This document shows positions 58,361 to 64,000 of a DNA stretch of 64,000 bases, one piece after another. The notes beneath the pieces are model-generated. The model made no database searches, was not told where the DNA came from, and saw only the letters and a list, made by a program, of their open reading frames with translations. The stretch is from Polydactylus sextarius (taxonomy: Eukaryota > Chordata > Actinopteri > Polynemidae). The translations under genes were made by a program, and so were the position numbers. How positions within the stretch are numbered: the first letter of the stretch is position 1; every line of letters begins with the position of its first letter. The stretch lies in NCBI GenBank assembly GCA_016801845.1, contig CM028919.1:15825159-15889158 (forward strand), read 5' to 3'.

Positions 58361-61300
58361 ATGACTGTGAAAAATGGAGCAGTCAGGCCAGCGACCCCCC
58401 CCCCCACAGCATTCCTTCAACATGACTCCACACTTTCTCTCCACTGCTGCTGCTGCTGCTGGATATGTCTCTGCTTCCCTCCCTCTGCCTTCCTTCAGCT
58501 GTCTTTCATTCTTTGCTTGTTGTTTTGCAGTTTAAATATTGAACCGTACGATGCACAAAAAGACGGAGGTAAAGACTAAAGAGGAAAGTTTAAACCAGCA
58601 CATGTTTTTGTTGGATTGGATTAGTGTCCTCAGAAAAAAATTAAAAAAGGAGTGAAGGGAAGAAGTGAATGGGATATATGAGATATCATGTTTAAGTTAT
58701 AAGTAATTTAAGGCAGACTGAACAGATACCGTCACATCTGGAGCTCGACTGAAAAACACAACGAACCCACACGAGAGTAAACACACTCCATCACTGCCTC
58801 CTGCTACGACGTTTATGGTACGTTACATGACAATATAATGATTACAGCATGTTCAAGGGTACATTGTTTTGACAGATTTTTATTTATTTGTCTAATCCCA
58901 ATCCAAAAAAACAAAAAAAGAGAGAAAGAGAAAGAGAGAAGCCTCTCCTTTGTTGGCACCGGCGTAAACACATGATGCCGGTCGGGTTTTGTTACATGAT
59001 TTTTTTTTTTTTCTCAGCTGGAGAAACACAGACCATAAAAAGTTTCAACACAACCCGTCCACACCTGCACTCATCTGCCAAAACTTTCCAACCTTCTCCG
59101 TGTCCACTCTCTCTCTCTCCTGCCTGATAAACTGGAAAGTAGGAAACGGGCCCGAAATTCTTCAGAGAATCTCGATAAAAGTCATAAAACGTGAAATAGT
59201 TGGTTGAAAGTTTATTTATTTATTTTAAAAAAATGAAATTTAATAGATAGAGTTTCACCGGTTGAAACAATAAACCAAAAAATGTCACAGATGAATAGCT
59301 GAGTACACAATAACATCTAATGACACATTTCACTGAATCTCTGAGTCCTCAAATCTAAGACGACTGTGACGCCGCCAGCAGGATATGGAGATGTGGCTTC
59401 ATGAAGGTGGTTTCTGTCTGATGTTGTGTAACCACATATTTTATCTGTTATTGTGCAAGCTGCCTCGTCGCTGCAAATGTCATGTCCTTTTTAGATGAAA
59501 CATGTGGCATGAAGACGGACAGTCGTTGGTGGAAAGTTTTACTGTAACTAACTTATGACTTGATCTGAGATTGGAGCTCAAACTCTTCAACTAATCTGTC
59601 GCATATCAGATTAAAGTAGGTGTTTTCTCAAAGCTAAAGCTGTAATTATCTTGTCTCTTGAAAAGAAAAGGCTGAATCCTTCATGCTAACATGCTAATGA
59701 CTAACACACCAACTGTTTATAATTGTCAGCATCATAGTTCAGTTTGTGACCTTTGACAGGAAGTCAGACGACCAATGAGCTGCTGAGTTTCTACCGTTAG
59801 ATCACACGTGAACACGTTGTTGTATCCAAACACGCTACTAGATTTAAACTGTGTCCACTAAAGCAGAAGATGAACTTCCCACCTAGACCAAATCAACTGA
59901 GCGTCCTTGAGTTTGCAGAGATTTTCCTGCTGCATGTGAACTAGGTCGATAATCTGTGCGTGGAGGTTGTTACAGCGTCGAGGTGAACGCTCCAGCAGCT
60001 CCAGCAGCTCCAGCAGATGCCTCGTGTCAAGTTGCATAAACAAGATGAAACACTTTCATCCATCAAACTGCTCAAACTCGCAGCTTTAGACCCTCTTATC
60101 CGGCTCAAGGCATCTTGTTGAAGCAAAGACATTTTCAGGGCGCCGACCTTGATATTACCTCAGTGAAGATAAATCACAACTGAATACTGAGCTCTGCTAA
60201 CACTGCGCCACATATCTGACCTCAGAGGAAAACTTCCAACATTATGATTTCACAAGTCGTCAAAACTATTCCAGCTTTGTTTATTCTAATAATTTTCATG
60301 GTGACAGGACAGTTTTACTGTCACGTGACACAGAGAACAGACACTTCTTACTCTGACACTGACACACTGACCAGTCTGGTAAAACACAGTGAAGTGTTAA
60401 CACCTGATGGTTTCATCATAACGATGGACACTTCTCACCCTCAATGACGCCATCTTGGCTCCGTAGCAGAAGAGGAGGGACGGTGAGACTAAGGTAGCGG
60501 TGAAAACAAGCCGGCAGATACGCATCTAGGTGGAGACAATCACGGTCTGAATCCACCATTAAAAAGGAGAAGAAGATGTTGAGATCTGAGGAAGTAAGTA
60601 CATAGTGTACATAGTATAGTACATAGTATAGCACATAGTGTAGTACATGGAAGCATCTGAATTGAGACAGACACTCAGACCAAAACACACCAGCCTCCGA
60701 CTCGACTCGGTCGATGCTCTCACTCAGAAATAAAACGTAGTTTGACGTGGAGGGTGTGATATTAATCTAATGTCACATTTTCAAAAATGTAAACATGAAG
60801 GCGCCAGTTGCACGTCAACGCTGACGTCGTCAGTGAATATGAGAGTTAGTAGGTGCGAGTATATTTATGTCAAGATGAAGCTGTTCTTTGGTATTTTAAA
60901 GTGAGTCATACATTGAGGTGGTTGCCCACAGTGGAAGCTCCAGTACTGTAACTCAACTAGTTCCCACCTACACATCATCTTTTTCTCACCTGCTGTGTCT
61001 ATTTCCATTCACAGACTTTATTATGGACGACATTAAAGCTCTTTAATCGCTGTTTATAATTCAAAGTGATGTGGACGATCAAAGTCGAGTTCGAGGTTCC
61101 TGGAAACAGCTGCACCTTTGGACCGAACACTGAGGTTTTATTGAAATAAAGTAAATGATTGAGGTCAGCATATTAAACATATTAATAGGTTCCCTCCCAT
61201 CATGTGGAACTCATCTCATCCTCCTTCTTTATAATATCTTTGATCTCATTGGATCAGCCGACACCTTGTTGGCGTTTCCACAACATGTGAATGAGTCTCA

Positions 61301-62359
61301 CACAGAAAACTGACCGCATCACAACTTCACTGAGCCTACGTGTGAACGAGAGCCAGAGGAAAAGAAGAGAGTCTTTTTTCTAAGAGAGAAAAAAGAAAAA
61401 CAATAATTGTCATCGAAAGTCAAATTATCACAAAATCGATTTCTTGACTTTTTCATTAACTTTGGATCAAAGACACTGGAGCTGATGTGACACAGACTTT
61501 CACACTAAAAAACTAGGTGACGTTTTAATGGATGTGTGTGATGTTGAAACACGTAACGTTCTTTATTATGATAAGAACGGGTCCGTGTTCAGTTCCCACC
61601 GACAACATTTGGACCGTTCTTCCCTCTGGTTGTTGAGTTGGACGCTTTGACGCAGTAAACGCTGCGAACAGACAGTTGGAGGGTTTCAGGAGTAAAAAGG
61701 GGGATTGTTTGGGTGTACTTTGGCAGCGGTTTTGGCGAACAGCAGCACTGGTAATGGTATGAAGGTGGGGGCCGTCGGCTTGGGATCTTTTTTTTTTTGG
61801 TAAATGTGCCATTATTTACGAGTGGGGTGGGCTGAGAGAAGAAGGGGGGGACAATAAACTTTCATTTCTGGGAAAGCCATTCGATTTTACTAGAGTTTGT
61901 AGAACGTATAAGAAAAAAAACCCAGAAAGTATTTAACAAGCGTTAAAAAGTGTTTCCATATTCAGCTGTCACACAACACAGCAATAATGTGAGCACTCCC
62001 CTGGGCCGACGCAGTCGCTGCCTGACTTTCTTTTTCTTTTTTTTTGCCTGATGTGACACTAATAGTTCTTACTGGAAACACACACAAGCGGCGCTGTATA
62101 CGACGTTTCTTAAGATGACGCTAATGACATGAAATCACTCACAATCCAAACTCTGTAGCGGCAACATGTTGGTGGTCAGATTACAATGAACTAAACATCA
62201 GTCTTGACAGGTCATTTAGATTCTTATTCACATTGTTTCTGAATCAAACAACAGGAAGTCGTGTCACTTCCCTGAAATGAGACGTAACGCAGCAGAAGCA
62301 TGAAGGAAAATGGCATCGCTTTTCATGACTAAAATAAATGACTTACTGTTGGAAACAAG
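58361..62359. other. intergenic, nothing supported
   Basis: Mostly AT-rich. GAGAAAGAGAAAGAGAG at 58921-58938, CAGCTCCAGCAGCTCCAGC at 59995-60014, TAGTACATAGTATAG-like repeats at 60601-60650, T runs near 59000 and 61790. No coding evidence. Confidence 0.55.
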
Positions 62360-62960
62360 TGGATCTGGTTGTTTTTAAGGCTCAAAAAATGGACTAATTG
62401 ACTTGTTAAAATGGTGGTGTTTAGTGGTTCACCAGAGTCTGGACCCGTAGATGCGTCCACACTTTGGCAGACGGGTGATTGGACCCCCGTGTGGTAAATG
62501 GCCCTGGGACAATCTCCATTGTCCTGTTGGGATGCAAGTGGCTGGAGCCCAGGAGCGAATGTTAGGGACTGGCAGTGGAGGAGAATTATGGCTTTGGCCA
62601 GGAAAGTCAAACCAAATGGGCTAATTCTTCTCATTCAGCCCAAAGGACTCCACACAGCTGCACTTTCTTTTAGTGCCAGAGACGAAGACAGAACGAGGGA
62701 GAGGAGAAAGAGAGGCGGAGCGGGGGAACAGTTGGGGGCAGTTGGACTGGACCAGCCTCAAAGACCCAGAGGGTTGTTTTCTTTGCAAAGAAAAAGCTGA
62801 AAAAAAAGAAGCAGCTTAGACTCATCTTGGACATCAAACTCTATTTTGGGCCATGCTGTGTTTGGACTGTGGGCAATCACACTAAATCCCTCAGAGTTGT
62901 TTTCTTTGAGTGATTGGGAAAATTACAATCAAAGAGGTAAGATGGTGATGTCTTCAGGCC
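62360..62960. other. large candidate conserved non-coding block
   Basis: Repeat-free text with AATTGACTTGTTAAAATGG, GGACAATCTCCATTGTCC (inverted repeat around 62508-62525), CCAAATGGGCTAATTCTTCT, CTATTTTGGGCCATGCTGTG and GGAAAATTACAATCAAAGAG. The block contrasts with its flanks and carries TAAT cores plus a possible SOX-type paired ACAAT/ATTGT. Candidate enhancer by texture. Confidence 0.45.
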
Positions 62961-63492
62961 CCTTTTGAAAACATAAAATGCTGTAAGAGTCTTTGTCTAT
63001 GTTCCTCTGAGGAAATCCTTCTACGATACGGCTCCTGTGATCTTTATCCACATAGTTGGAGTTTTGCTCATTTCCTCATCATTTCCAGATATACTTCAAG
63101 GCTCTCTAATAACCGGAGCGACGACGCAACGGCTTTTTATCTCAGGAGGAACAGACAGAGGTGAAGTTTGACAGATGAACAGTGTCTGAACTCAAACACC
63201 TGTAGCTGCTGTAGATAGAAATAAACTTCAGACAACATGCGTCATCACATCCAATGTCCATTAGTCTTTTTAGTCTGTAGCTGGATTAATAAGCTCACTG
63301 AGAGAAACAAAATACCAGTGTTAACACACAATGATTCAAAAATGGAAGTTGGATGGAAAATAATCACCACCTATTCACTGGTCAACCACATGTCAAATAC
63401 ATTCACAATCATCTCTTCTGTTCTCAGTAACTGTGGTTGAATATGGTCAGAAAAGTGTTTTTTGTTTTTGAGTTTGTCTAAAAAAAAAAGTT
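62961..63492. other. intergenic, nothing supported
   Basis: AT-rich. No coding or element evidence. Confidence 0.6.
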
Positions 63493-63640
63493 TTTTTCTG
63501 TCACAGTGACCTTGATGTTTGACCCTCGATCAACGAATTTCATCCAGTTCGTCTTTGTGTCCAACTTTATGTTTGTGCTAAATTTCAAGACATTTCCTCA
63601 AAGTGTTCCTGAGATTTTGACTTCATGAGAAGTCGACGAA
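63493..63640 (+). repeat. dispersed teleost repeat fragment
   Basis: TCACAGTGACCTTGATGTTT, CATCCAGTTCGTCTTTGTGT and CTCAAAGTGTTCCTGAGATT keep the order of a repeat found in very many fish genomes. The copy is diverged and its ends are unclear. Confidence 0.55.
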
Positions 63641-64000
63641 GAGTCCGAGAAATCAGCATAAAACATGAGTTTCCATCTCTTGGCTGTGGCGTCTGCTGCA
63701 TGCACGTCGTCACATTGGTCAATGTTTTGCTCAACTTCATTTCCTAACATTTCTTCTTCTTGTAGCGTGTTTGAATCCCGTAACGCTGTGAGCTCTAACC
63801 AGAAGTTTACTACTGACATGGAAAAAGATTCTCCAACCATAGAAGCAGTAGACAAATCCTGCAGCGCTGTGAGCATCAAGTAGTCTGCAGATGATTATAA
63901 TTTGTTGCATTAAACAAGCAATAAAGACACACACACAAAAAAAAGGTTCAAATTAGAGCCGCAGTAACAATAAAAGCAAAGTTTTTCACAATAAATCATA
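63641..64000. other. intergenic with unrecognised open frames, window edge
   Basis: A 93-codon minus frame (63598-63879, contains LTALQDLSTASMVGES and LTALRDSNTLQEEEM) and a 72-codon plus frame overlap. The similar LTAL phrases come from a short internal repeat (CGCTGTGAGC at 63783 and 63864). I do not recognise either and consider them chance. Confidence 0.3.

Noticed and set aside
62329..62800. Overlapping 100-codon frames on both strands
   Set aside because: No recognisable protein; the region reads as non-coding with regulatory-type motifs.
63598..63883. Opposed frames at the right edge with a short internal repeat
   Set aside because: No recognised family; similar phrases arise from a 10-bp repeated motif.

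Overview
The window reads as nuclear DNA of a ray-finned fish, probably a percomorph teleost. The grounds are GT-AG introns of about 80 bp to 5 kb, very long (CA)n and (CTC)n microsatellites, scattered non-autonomous repeat fragments of the kind common in teleosts, and one conserved vertebrate gene. There is no bacterial-style gene organisation, and I see no tRNA, rRNA, CRISPR array or intact transposon gene.

Region 1 to about 15.3 kb holds the 5' half of one gene on the minus strand. I assign it to plekhh1, with plekhh2 as the alternative. I could place 14 coding exons (exons 2-15) and a probable non-coding first exon at 15.1-15.3 kb. Together they encode about 743 residues: an N-terminal coiled coil, a long Ser/Pro-rich linker, and nearly all of the first PH domain. 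The second PH, MyTH4 and FERM domains must lie beyond the left edge. Every splice junction from exon 4 leftward keeps frame exactly. The exception is exon 3, whose only visible donor makes it 65 nt where 63 are needed; this is either an indel or an unrecognised microexon.

From about 15.3 kb to 64 kb I find no convincing protein-coding gene. This 49-kb interval carries microsatellites, a foldback MITE-like family (four loci, two inside plekhh1 intron 2), GCTAA-type repeat fragments, LINE/SINE-like tails, and several 200-900 bp blocks whose texture (balanced composition, homeodomain-like TAAT cores, no simple repeats) resembles conserved non-coding elements. The strongest such blocks are near 34.6, 37.4, 38.2, 41.6, 43.2, 45.9, 52.6-53.4 and 62.4-62.9 kb. 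The layout suits a gene desert holding long-range regulatory elements, of plekhh1 or of a neighbour outside the window. That is inference, because no alignment could be run.

I do not see an undescribed biological system here. The most testable points are the exon-3 frame break, the foldback repeat family, the candidate regulatory blocks, and the cluster of G-quadruplex-prone tracts near 44 kb.
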